Origin: JBFLVQ01 sp040758525
GTDB lineage: Bacteria > Acidobacteriota > Blastocatellia > Chloracidobacteriales > JADJPF01
Reading direction: 5' to 3'
Length of the DNA: 13,755 nt
Assembly: GCA_040758525.1 (NCBI GenBank)
Contig: JBFLVQ010000196.1
Span: forward strand, 1-13,755
Within the stretch, counting starts at the first letter, position 1; each line of letters opens with the position of its first letter. A program made the translations under genes and the position numbers. A model generated the notes under the pieces. The model ran no database searches. It saw nothing but the letters and a program-made list of their open reading frames with translations, and had not been told where the DNA came from. Below are positions 6,145 to 13,454 of the stretch, piece after piece.

Positions 6145-6804
6145 TTAGACTCTGATTTGTGATAGGCATAAGCCGAGTTCACTCGGCAGTCTACATAGTA
6201 CATCTGCACCAGCCTCAATAAGCTCTTTCTCTGACCCATAGCCCCAAAGTACCCCAACGGATCGAACCCTATTGGCCTTTGCCGCGATAATATCGACAGC
6301 CCTATCGCCAATCATCACTACATCTTCAGGTTGAATTCCTTCATTTATTAGCAAGTGTGCTAGTAGATCAGCCTTATTCTCGAACTGTCCGCCGAGTTCT
6401 GCTCCATAGATACCACTGAAGTGTCGATCCAGTTCAAAGTGCTTGATGATACGCTGCGCGTAAACCGTTGGTTTTGAAGTTGCAACAAATGACATAGCTG
6501 TTACTTGCTGTGCAGATACTAGCATCTCTGGTATACCCTCATAGATCTGGTTCTCATAAAGACCTATATCGGTAAACCGTTGTCTATACCAGACTAGTGC
6601 TTCTTCGATAAGCTCATTATCAGTACTTTTCAGTAGTATCGAGAATACTCCTCGTAATGGTGGTCCAATGAATGATGCAAGAATCTCATCAGATGGAAAA
6701 GGTCTGGCCATCTGTTCAAGCGCATATTTTATGCAACGCACAATACCGATTTTCGGATCCGTTAGAGTACCATCTAGATCAAATAGTAGTGCCTTTATAT
6801 TCAA
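6145..6804 (-). CDS. HAD-superfamily phosphatase, phosphoglycolate-phosphatase-like
   Basis: A 219-residue cytoplasmic HAD hydrolase that should remove phosphate from a small metabolite through an aspartyl-phosphate intermediate. Motif I is D9-x-D11-G-T-L-T; D9 is the nucleophile and D11 the acid/base. Motif II is T109/S110 in VATSKP, motif III is K144, and motif IV is G-D167-R-x-x-D171. Residues about 15-80 form the usual helical C1 cap of Gph/PGP-type members. The frame is open back to 6951, but that extension lacks HAD character and its ATGs have no ribosome binding site. TTG at 6804 is preferred: GGAGAG lies nine bases upstream (6814-6819), and the protein then begins eight residues before the catalytic Asp, as is normal. 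The substrate is not deducible; phosphoglycolate is the default guess. It is divergent from the DinB-family gene. Confidence 0.88.
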   Translation of the reverse strand: MNIKALLFDLDGTLTDPKIGIVRCIKYALEQMARPFPSDEILASFIGPPLRGVFSILLKSTDNELIEEALVWYRQRFTDIGLYENQIYEGIPEMLVSAQQVTAMSFVATSKPTVYAQRIIKHFELDRHFSGIYGAELGGQFENKADLLAHLLINEGIQPEDVVMIGDRAVDIIAAKANRVRSVGVLWGYGSEKELIEAGADVLCRLPSELGLCLSQIRV

Positions 6805-7118
6805 ACTTTCTTTCTCTCCGCTACTAAAGTAACCTAACACCATACACATATTGGAGGTAAGTATATGATCTGCGATCAAGCTCAGCAAGCACTCCTCACA
6901 AAGCAGGTAATAGATAGTCTTACAAAGAATAGGACTGGCCGTATGCAGCACAAAAGATAGAATGCTTGCCTTTGCTGTTTTTGGGCTAGTAATATAGTTA
7001 GGTGCGTTATAATCAAAGATTCAAGCTGTTGAAAAGCTATGCTTAGAAAAGCGCTGCACTTAAAATGAAATGCATTAATTGAAAAATGACAGGCCATACT
7101 TAACATTAGGTTTTAACT
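6805..7118. other. Divergent intergenic region between HAD and DinB-family genes
   Basis: 314 bases including the part of the longer HAD frame judged noncoding. TATAAT occurs at 7008-7013, about 105 bases before the DinB start, without a good -35. A second option is TTGAAA (7079-7084) with TAACAT (7101-7106), spacer 16, which would give an almost leaderless message. GGAGAG at 6814-6819 is the HAD ribosome binding site. No repeat or RNA gene was seen. Confidence 0.5.
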
Positions 7119-7643
7119 ATGGACGAAAAATCAAAACTACTACGACATTTTCTCGCTGCACTTGCCTATCGTACACAGAAAGCATTACGAGAGGCTCCTG
7201 CTGAGTTCGGCAGCTTCTGTGCAACCGATCGAGTACGCACTCCTATGGAACTAGTTCGCCATATGACAAGCGTGCTTGGTTATGCCTGTACCTTCTTTGT
7301 AGGTGGTCAATACAGACCTGAGCCATTGCCATCATTAAAAGAGGAGGTTGTGCGTTTTCATGAGATGCTTCAAGATCTTGCTCAGTATATTGAAAGTGGC
7401 AAGCCTCTATTGCAAGGTATGACTGCAGAACGCCTACTTCAAGGACCGCTTTCTGATGCAATGACTCATGCTGGTCAGCTCGCCCTGTTAAGGCGTCTTG
7501 CAGGAGTTCCGGTGCCACCAGAGAATTTTGTCTTTGCCAAGATCGATCCAGAACAGCTTGGGCTTGATCAAGCCGAGCCGTTTAGCCCAGATGAAATTTG
7601 GCCTGAGGCGCCAGCAGATTGGCAACCACCCTCACAAAAATAA
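7119..7643 (+). CDS. DinB-family four-helix-bundle protein
   Basis: A 174-residue cytoplasmic protein of the DinB/YfiT-like metal-binding fold. It shows the typical N-terminal helix (LLRHFLAALAYRTQKAL), a central VRHM segment giving metal ligand H48, and a late helix ending in MTHAGQLALLRRLAG giving H117. In classical members the second site reads H-x-x-x-H; here the position four residues on is L121, so the metal site is either altered or completed elsewhere. The Pro-rich tail after residue 150 resembles longer versions seen in soil bacteria. Such proteins include thiol-dependent transferases and stress proteins, and no substrate can be assigned. The ATG at 7119 has only a weak AGG-type ribosome binding site, which fits the possible short leader. 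The next gene lies about 105 bases downstream on the same strand. Confidence 0.83.
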   Translation: MDEKSKLLRHFLAALAYRTQKALREAPAEFGSFCATDRVRTPMELVRHMTSVLGYACTFFVGGQYRPEPLPSLKEEVVRFHEMLQDLAQYIESGKPLLQGMTAERLLQGPLSDAMTHAGQLALLRRLAGVPVPPENFVFAKIDPEQLGLDQAEPFSPDEIWPEAPADWQPPSQK

Positions 7644-7748
7644 CATGTAGCAGATTGCAGGAATTGAGTCTCTTATGACGACTCGTAATGTCTGATATGG
7701 CCCACTGATACAGCACGTTAGGCAAATGGTAGAAGAAAGGTGATCGTT

Positions 7749-8192
7749 ATGTCTGAAATCGGAAAAATCATTCCTCTTATTATTCTTGCCCCGCTCTTTC
7801 CTGTTTCTCTGATCTTTCTTTTCTCTCGTGTAAGTGGATGGCAGATCCTCGCTCGTCGCTATCCATTACGAGGGATATTTCCCAAACCGAAGACAAGAAT
7901 GGGATATGGGGTGTTCCGTGGGTGGATAGGATATAACGGAGGTATTATAGTGGCAAGCGACAGTGCAGGACTTTACCTTCGTGCTATGCCGGTTTTGCTT
8001 TCGTTTTGCCATGATCCAATCTTTATACCCTGGTCTGAAATAAGGCAGATCAATAAGGAGGAGGGAATACTCAGTCTAGGCTACCAAATCATAACTACAC
8101 AAGCACCTGAGGTACGATTTGCACTCCGACCATCAACCTTCAAACTCATACGTGCAGATGCGGAGAGGGCCAAAGTTGCTGGCCAATATTGA
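7749..8192 (+). CDS. Single-TM protein of unknown function
   Basis: A 147-residue protein with an N-terminal hydrophobic helix (about residues 5-27) followed by a compact mixed region. Visible blocks are GYGVFRGWIGYNGG, then ASDSAGLYLRAMP, and PIFIPWSEIRQI. The order (a strand-rich domain with 'GLYL' and 'I-P-W-S-E-I') is reminiscent of small membrane-anchored proteins with a PH/GRAM-like fold, but I cannot assign a family. A GTG at 7740 is in frame. The ATG at 7749 is chosen because AAAGGTGATC at 7736-7745 matches the extended anti-Shine-Dalgarno complement and sits just upstream. It probably has its own promoter or is read from the DinB-family gene; 96 bases separate the DinB stop from the GTG. 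A terminator-like hairpin follows at 8345. Confidence 0.75.
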   Translation: MSEIGKIIPLIILAPLFPVSLIFLFSRVSGWQILARRYPLRGIFPKPKTRMGYGVFRGWIGYNGGIIVASDSAGLYLRAMPVLLSFCHDPIFIPWSEIRQINKEEGILSLGYQIITTQAPEVRFALRPSTFKLIRADAERAKVAGQY

Positions 8193-8800
8193 GGAGACCG
8201 CTGGCACAGACTACATATCTCGTGTGTGCATCATAATGACGATTCTTAATCAACAAAAAGTTGCCAATGACAAAGAAGCATTGACCCAAGTATTTGCTAA
8301 ATTCAAGCACTGGCAGGATCAGCTCAGATAGTTAAATTCATTCCACATAAGATAATAGATTATGTTTATCATCTTATGTCTGTTTTTTGCTCTGATTATC
8401 GTCTCTTATAAATAATGGCTGAAGATAGACAATAAAGATTATGGATAGAGTAAAAACCAGTGTTCGCCATTGGAATGGTGGCTTGCTAAGGTCTCATCAA
8501 ACTATTTTATATGGGGGACCAAGACGTATTTCCTTGATTATGGCAATGGATAATCGTCGTATTTTTACGATAGCAAAGATCGCTACGCGAATAGTATGGC
8601 GTCTATTTGCTATCTTGTTCCATACTACGTTTCTTTATTAAACTTGTGATTAGCGCTTGAGACTCTTATGTAGGAGAAGACACAACAAAAAATGAAGAGA
8701 AAATGAGGATATCAGGGGAAAATAGCTTGAAGCATCTGTAATAGAGATTAATCGAATAGAAATAGTAACTAACGATGCTAACCTACTTCAAGGAGGAGCA
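8193..8800. other. Long intergenic region before the Tat-family cluster
   Basis: 608 bases with no convincing gene. They contain the terminator-like hairpin at 8345-8388 and two unsupported small frames: 8236-8331 plus, 31 codons, and 8441-8641 plus, 66 codons. Neither has a ribosome binding site. The last stretch carries AAGGAGGAG at 8791-8799 for the next gene. Loose promoter-like pairs exist at TTGTGA/TATGTA (8644-8649 and 8667-8672) and TTGAAG/TAATCG (8727-8732 and 8749-8754). Both are weak. The promoter of the four-gene cluster most likely lies in this region. Confidence 0.55.
8345..8388 (+). terminator. Rho-independent terminator-like hairpin
   Basis: ACATAAGAT at 8345-8353 pairs with ATCTTATGT at 8371-8379. 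After one mismatch the stem continues with ATAGA paired to TTTAT, around a 5-base loop. A run of six T (8383-8388) follows after three bases. The stem is AU-rich, as expected at this base composition. It would end transcription of the single-TM gene and isolate the Tat-family cluster. Confidence 0.6.
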
Positions 8801-9547
8801 ATGCTTAAAAACCATAATTCCGAAAAGTTACTCATGGATCGTCGAAAATTTCTCATAACCTCTGGCTTAGGCGCAGCTGGCCTTACCCTATATCCTTTCC
8901 AGGATGTGAAAGCTTCTCCTGTGTTAATTGCTATTGGAGAGTTTGCTTTAGCAGTAGGCGCTGCGGTGGTTGCCAATGTAATTAGCGAGTATATAGCAAA
9001 GAACTATATAAACAAGACCACCGCTGAAGAGGTAAAGAGGACAAATGAGATGATGGCGCAATCAAAGTTTTCTGATTTGACAGTGTCGAAGGTATATACA
9101 TTTACAAATGTGGAAGAAAATTATTTCTTCTATCCTGCCAGACATGAGAACAAATTCAATACTTGTGTCGCTTACTTTGACCGCAATCACGCACTGAATT
9201 CTCAGAAACTTGCCCTTATTGAAGGGCCAACCCTATTTGGCATTGCTCAACTATCAACCAAATTAAAAAAGAGAACGGTGTCAACTGAGATTATTAAAAA
9301 GACTCTGCTACCTAGAGAGCAAATTCAGACAGTCAATGGGCCACTTGAAATTGGTTATTCTAAGCCAGAGATCTACCGCACAGATAACGGTCAGGTAGTC
9401 ACCACATATAAAACTGATGGTAGCGGGGTCGGTACTGTATCTGTGAGAGCTATACGCGAAGGCGGCTCATTACTACAGCCAAAGAGTTCGGATGTGTTGG
9501 CAGAAGGGGAATACGAACTGGCTTATAATCCTAACTATCGCCGATAA
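8801..9547 (+). CDS. Tat-exported protein of unknown family, paralogue 1 of 3
   Basis: 248 residues. A twin-arginine signal (D-R14-R15-K-F-L-I followed by a hydrophobic segment to about residue 30, with a VKA-S-like cleavage site) predicts export as a folded protein. The mature part starts with an apolar helix (PVLIAIGEFALAV onward), then a helix with TAEEVKR, and a strand-rich core. Family landmarks shared by all three copies are NYFFYPAR, a C/V-A-Y/F-F-D block, GPTLFGI (142-148), LPRE (170-173), GY-x-x-P-x-x-Y-x-(T/S)-D, and a C-terminal GEYELAY. It has no CxxC, heme site or His cluster, so no cofactor can be named. The ATG at 8801 follows AAGGAGGAG directly; M12 (8834) is an in-frame alternative with no ribosome binding site. 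It is first of the cluster leading to the cytochrome gene. I do not recognise the family. Confidence 0.85.
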   Translation: MLKNHNSEKLLMDRRKFLITSGLGAAGLTLYPFQDVKASPVLIAIGEFALAVGAAVVANVISEYIAKNYINKTTAEEVKRTNEMMAQSKFSDLTVSKVYTFTNVEENYFFYPARHENKFNTCVAYFDRNHALNSQKLALIEGPTLFGIAQLSTKLKKRTVSTEIIKKTLLPREQIQTVNGPLEIGYSKPEIYRTDNGQVVTTYKTDGSGVGTVSVRAIREGGSLLQPKSSDVLAEGEYELAYNPNYRR

Positions 9548-9600
9548 AGTAGATCCTTCATTTTGTTAGGGTTGCCTAGCAATAAGTTGAAGTGTCTACT
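9548..9600 (+). promoter_or_regulatory. Long bulged hairpin filling the gap between Tat paralogues 1 and 2
   Basis: Immediately after the stop codon, 9548-9559 (AGTAGATCCTTC) pairs with 9589-9600 (GAAGTGTCTACT) with one mismatch and one G-U. Inside, 9563-9570 (TTGTTAGG) pairs with 9575-9582 (CCTAGCAA) around a four-base loop. About 19 pairs span the entire gap up to the ribosome binding site of paralogue 2. No T-run follows, so a processing, stabilising or partial attenuation role in the polycistronic mRNA is likelier than full termination. Confidence 0.55.
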
Positions 9601-9623
9601 TTAACAGGAGTATGGAGGAGCTA

Positions 9624-10349
9624 ATGACAGAATCAGACTATGTTGCAGACTATTCTAAGATTCTCAGGTTGAGCCGACGATCTTTTTTAATTTCTCTAGG
9701 GTCAGCAGCAGCAGGAATAGTTCTATTGCCCAGCGCACCTGCATTGGCATCGCCAGTATTTTCTGCAGTTGGTAAAATGGCTGTCGCTTGGGGTGCCGCA
9801 ATTGGTTGTGAACCACTAGATAAGTTCATTGTAAAGAGCGGTATATCAAAGCAGACGGCACGCGAGGTAAAGCAGGCCAACCATGAACTAGCGAAAGATT
9901 CTTTGACAAATGTTAAGGAGCTTGCTGGAGCAAGGGTCTATTTTATTGCAACCGAACCAACATACTTCTTCTATCTTGTTAAAAGTACAGATAAGCTCAA
10001 CGCATTCGTAGTATTTTTTGATGCCAAACGCACCGCTGGCGCACAGAAGGTTGCTATTGTACAAGGTCCCACCCTCTTCGGTATCGCCGAGTTAGCTACC
10101 AGGATAGCTCTGCAAAAGTCTCCAGAAGTTGCTAGAGAGACATTGCTTCCTAGAGAAGCATTTCGAGAAGCGATTGGAACATTGCAGATTGGCTACAACC
10201 AGCCCGACGTCTATCGCTCTGATGCAGGTACAGTACGTGCCAAATACGAGACTAATGGTAATGGTAAAGGCAGGGTATTAGTCGAGGTCCAAGACACTAG
10301 AGGAGTCGTGCTAGCAGAGGCTGAGTACGAACTAAGCTACAGAGTTTAA
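9624..10349 (+). CDS. Tat-exported protein of unknown family, paralogue 2 of 3
   Basis: 241 residues from the ATG at 9624. The frame also has an ATG at 9612, but GGAGGAG at 9614-9620 lies inside that extension and positions the ribosome at 9624, while the AGGAG before 9612 is only one base from it. The signal is the most canonical of the three: S-R18-R19-S-F-L-I, a hydrophobic core, and an ALA-SP cleavage site near residue 38. The mature protein has the same plan as its neighbours: an apolar first helix, TAREVKQ-N, TYFFYLV, VVFFD, GPTLFGI (148-154), LPRE (175-178), GYNQPDVYRSD and AEYELSY. It differs in lacking the Cys found before the FFD block in the other two (N-A-F-V instead of N-x-C-x-A). 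It lies 76 bases downstream of copy 1, with a hairpin between. Function is unknown. Confidence 0.85.
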   Translation: MTESDYVADYSKILRLSRRSFLISLGSAAAGIVLLPSAPALASPVFSAVGKMAVAWGAAIGCEPLDKFIVKSGISKQTAREVKQANHELAKDSLTNVKELAGARVYFIATEPTYFFYLVKSTDKLNAFVVFFDAKRTAGAQKVAIVQGPTLFGIAELATRIALQKSPEVARETLLPREAFREAIGTLQIGYNQPDVYRSDAGTVRAKYETNGNGKGRVLVEVQDTRGVVLAEAEYELSYRV

Positions 10350-10391
10350 CAGATTAACCACGGTCTAGCTAAACTTACAATGGAGAAGTTT

Positions 10392-11123
10392 ATGGATAAA
10401 AGAGAATATCGCACTAGCGACCAAGAAGTATCACAACTAAAGCGTCGTGAGTTTTTAATCTACTCGGCTTTGGGTATTGCTGGGTTGACGGTTTATCCAT
10501 TTACCAGAACAGAAGCGAATAACGGTTTTCCTATTCTGTTAGCGGTAGAAAAATTGGCTCGTGCAACTGACTGCACAACACTCGCTGATGATATCCTGAC
10601 TTATATAAGGCGAAGAGATGTGTTAATTTCGACATTTCTCGAAGTGTCGAGAATAAACAGAAGAATGGCTGAAGATCCAGTGGGAAGATTTACTGATCTA
10701 TCACATTCAACGGTCTATTCACCAGAGACAGGATATTTCTTCTATACTGCCAGAAGCGAAGATGGCATTAATAGCTGTGCTGCCTTCTTCGATAAAAAGC
10801 GTGCCTCAGGTTCACAAAGAATATCTCTTATTGAGGGTCCGACTCTTTTTGGTATTGGTGAAGCTGCACAAGAGTTAGCAGATAGATACTCCTCTGGTTG
10901 GGCCAGGCGGGTCTTTCTTCCACGCGAAAAGATCAAAGATGGCACGGGAGGATGGCAGATCAGCTATTCAACTCCAGATGTGTACACCAGTGATGAAGGT
11001 ACTGTTGAAGCAACCTATTATACAGAAGGCGATGGCAGGGGAATGGTGCGTGTACGTGCGATTAGAGAAGGCGGACACCTGTTGGGTGGAGGAGATTATC
11101 CACTAACTATACATACTGCTTAA
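10392..11123 (+). CDS. Tat-exported protein of unknown family, paralogue 3 of 3
   Basis: 243 residues from the ATG at 10392. An upstream in-frame ATG at 10380 has no ribosome binding site, whereas GGAGAAG at 10382-10388 serves 10392. The signal is K-R18-R19-E-F-L-I with a hydrophobic segment to about residue 36 and a TEA-N-type cleavage site. The first mature helix is less apolar than in copies 1 and 2 and contains a Cys (ATDCTTLADD). Shared blocks are YFFYTAR, AAFFD, GPTLFGI (149-155), LPRE (176-179), SYSTPDVYTSD and a C-terminal GGDYPL in place of GEYEL. It more closely resembles copy 1 in the VRAIREGG segment. It is the copy nearest the cytochrome gene. Three in-tandem copies with diverged termini suggest old duplication followed by specialisation. 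The function is not recognisable. Confidence 0.85.
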   Translation: MDKREYRTSDQEVSQLKRREFLIYSALGIAGLTVYPFTRTEANNGFPILLAVEKLARATDCTTLADDILTYIRRRDVLISTFLEVSRINRRMAEDPVGRFTDLSHSTVYSPETGYFFYTARSEDGINSCAAFFDKKRASGSQRISLIEGPTLFGIGEAAQELADRYSSGWARRVFLPREKIKDGTGGWQISYSTPDVYTSDEGTVEATYYTEGDGRGMVRVRAIREGGHLLGGGDYPLTIHTA

Positions 11124-11189
11124 TGGCCTTCTAATAAGGTACCTAGACACATTGTTGATATTGTTTAAGAGATCTTAATGGGGAATTTT

Positions 11190-13454
11190 ATGCAGAGATT
11201 GTCAGGCTTCTTACAACGTTTCTTCCTTGTTGTGTTCCTTTGTTATTCTATTACCACATTAAGCTACAGTAGTTTAATGGCAAAAGATCGCTGGCAATCT
11301 CCTTATTCCCCAGCCGCAGTGCTCCTTGAAGATAAGATTGAAAAGCTTCCCTCTGAACAGTTGATTGGTCCAATGACAGAAAATGAGCGACGACGTATAA
11401 GCAGCGAGGTCGAACAGCAAGGGTATGCACAATCAATTTTGATAGGAGCGACAACCTGTGTAGAGTGTCACCAAGATATCGCTGCTCAATGGTCTTCCTC
11501 GGCGCATCGTTTCTCATCCTTTAATAATCCTTTCTATACAGCATCAGTAGAGGATTTGAGGGATGATCAACAGGGCAAGACTAGATCACGTTGGTGTGCC
11601 AGTTGCCATGATCCTGCTTTGTTGTTGACAGGCGCTTTTGATACCGATTTTGGCCGTAATTCTGCACAGGCCCAAGCTGGTTTAACCTGTCTTCTATGCC
11701 ATGGAGTTAAAGAGGTGGGAGGTCGTCCAGTTAATGGAAATTATGTTATTGGTGCAGGTGTGTTAACAACAGCGGATCCTTTATTACAACCTGATGGCAA
11801 ACTACGTCTTCAGGATCAAGCCGCAATCAATCTACACAAACAGAATGTAATAACCCCACGTCATAGGACAGCAGAATTCTGTGGGGCTTGTCATAAAGCA
11901 GCCTTACCGCAGGAAGTAAACTTTTTCCGGTTCTTTCGTACTCAAAACGACTATGATGCCTGGCATGATAGCGCCATATCTGGTAACGCAGCCAGGAGTT
12001 ACTTGGGCAACAATGTTTTGAGGAAGTGCCAAGATTGTCATATGCCTAAAGAAGCAGCAACAAGAGGAGACCTAGCAGCAAAAGCTGGTATGGTTAGTTC
12101 ACACCGCTTTCTTGCTGCTAATACCGCTTTACCCGCTGTCCGTAAGGATGAAGAGACAATAAAACGCATTCAGACATTTATTGCTAATAAAGTTAATATC
12201 GACCTGTTTGCGCTTCGACGTGGTGTTGAGTTTAACAGATATATTCCTGCATTGAATATAACGCGCCCAACCCTCTCTGCTGGTGAGCAAGTACAGCTTG
12301 ATATTGTTGTAAGCAACACAGGAGTGGGACATACTTTTCCTGGCGGCACTTTGGATATCAATGAGGCTTGGGTAGAGTTCTCTCTACTTGGACCTAAAGG
12401 CGATCTCCTGGCTATCAATGGTAACTTAAAAGAGGATAAAATATTGGACCAAGAGGCGCATGTCTACGCTGCATTATTTCTTGATCAAACTGGCCAACCA
12501 ATAATCCGACATAATGTCTCAGATATCCGGACATTAGTTTGGCGCCGTGTGATCCCTTATGGCGAAGCAGATGTTGTCAGATATCGTTTTCAAGTACCAA
12601 AACAATTAGCGGGCAAGTCTTTGACATTGCGAGCACGCCTCTTATGGCGCAAGTTTAACGAACCATTTCGTCGTTTCGCTTATCAAGCAAATCCAACTGG
12701 ATTTAAGACTGGAGAAGTAACTATCCCAGTACTTGAAATATGCCGATCCGAGGTCTCATTGCCAGTTTCTCTTAAGTCTAAAGAAGTTCTTGTAAATACT
12801 GCAAAGATCAGATCTGATGAGTGGAGACGATTCAATTTTTATGGTATTGGCTCTCTCTTACAACAGGATTTTGACTCTGCTGAGTATGCCTTTGATTGGG
12901 TAAGAAAAATTGCTCCCGATAAACTAGATGGATTACTAAATTATGCTCGCACTAAGATCGAGCAAGGAGATACGGATGCTGGACTGAGGCTGCTTAACAA
13001 TACAACATCGCAGGCGAAAGAGGATGCTCGTGTACAGTGGTCAATTGCCCAAGCCTATTTTATGCGGCGACAATATCAGCTTGCCGCACAAGCATTCCGC
13101 GATACCTTGCAGCGATATCCAAATGATCGTCAAGGGTGGTTTATGTTAGCTGAATCGCTGGCAAGAATAGGAAATTATCAAGAGGCTTTGAAACCTTTAG
13201 AAGAAGTTCTTAAGATCGATCCCAGCAATCCTTGGGCACACTATATCAAGGCACGTAGCTTAGAAGAGTTGCAGCGCGCGGATGAAGCAAAACTGTCTTT
13301 CGAGCTTTATGAGAAATTCCGGGATGATTACTTCGGCTGGAATCGTAGATGGAGATATCGCGAACAACATCCGATCGATCATAATGAATCTTATCCAATA
13401 CATGTACATTCGGTACGATACTTTGAAGCCATCCCAAAACTTCCATTAAGGTAA
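11190..13454 (+). CDS. Five-heme c-type cytochrome with C-terminal TPR domain
   Basis: 754 residues, exported and probably periplasmic or envelope-bound. A Sec-type signal runs over residues 1-27. Five CXXCH heme-attachment sites lie at 90-94 (CVECH), 136-140 (CASCH), 167-171 (CLLCH), 231-235 (CGACH) and 280-284 (CQDCH). Candidate distal ligands include H106, H225 and H305. The arrangement resembles the cytochrome c554 group. Residues about 350-500 look like a beta-sandwich with a GHTFPGG loop (380-386). From about 540 to 720 there are TPR units, the clearest ending in ALKPLEEVLKIDPSN. The ATG at 11190 follows GGGGA; the earlier in-frame ATG at 11178 has a poorer site. It lies 66 bases after the third Tat paralogue on the same strand, so co-transcription is likely. 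Electron donor and acceptor are unknown; the TPRs suggest docking to other envelope proteins. Heme maturation genes are not in the window. Confidence 0.92.
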   Translation: MQRLSGFLQRFFLVVFLCYSITTLSYSSLMAKDRWQSPYSPAAVLLEDKIEKLPSEQLIGPMTENERRRISSEVEQQGYAQSILIGATTCVECHQDIAAQWSSSAHRFSSFNNPFYTASVEDLRDDQQGKTRSRWCASCHDPALLLTGAFDTDFGRNSAQAQAGLTCLLCHGVKEVGGRPVNGNYVIGAGVLTTADPLLQPDGKLRLQDQAAINLHKQNVITPRHRTAEFCGACHKAALPQEVNFFRFFRTQNDYDAWHDSAISGNAARSYLGNNVLRKCQDCHMPKEAATRGDLAAKAGMVSSHRFLAANTALPAVRKDEETIKRIQTFIANKVNIDLFALRRGVEFNRYIPALNITRPTLSAGEQVQLDIVVSNTGVGHTFPGGTLDINEAWVEFSLLGPKGDLLAINGNLKEDKILDQEAHVYAALFLDQTGQPIIRHNVSDIRTLVWRRVIPYGEADVVRYRFQVPKQLAGKSLTLRARLLWRKFNEPFRRFAYQANPTGFKTGEVTIPVLEICRSEVSLPVSLKSKEVLVNTAKIRSDEWRRFNFYGIGSLLQQDFDSAEYAFDWVRKIAPDKLDGLLNYARTKIEQGDTDAGLRLLNNTTSQAKEDARVQWSIAQAYFMRRQYQLAAQAFRDTLQRYPNDRQGWFMLAESLARIGNYQEALKPLEEVLKIDPSNPWAHYIKARSLEELQRADEAKLSFELYEKFRDDYFGWNRRWRYREQHPIDHNESYPIHVHSVRYFEAIPKLPLR

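Noticed and set aside
6882..7106. 74-codon minus-strand frame with Cys/Phe-rich product
   Set aside because: It overlaps the noncoding upstream part of the HAD frame in the divergent promoter region and shows no domain or ribosome binding site.
8236..8331. 31-codon plus-strand frame rich in polar residues
   Set aside because: It could form an amphipathic helix but has no ribosome binding site and begins only 44 bases after the preceding gene's stop; unsupported.
8441..8641. 66-codon plus-strand frame in the intergenic region
   Set aside because: No ribosome binding site, no recognisable motif, and it lies just after a terminator-like hairpin; kept only as a mention in the intergenic entry.
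8801..11123. Iron-sulfur or molybdenum enzyme subunits, suggested by Tat signals beside a cytochrome
   Set aside because: None of the three proteins has a CxxC, CxxxC or His-rich binding motif, so no cofactor type is claimed.
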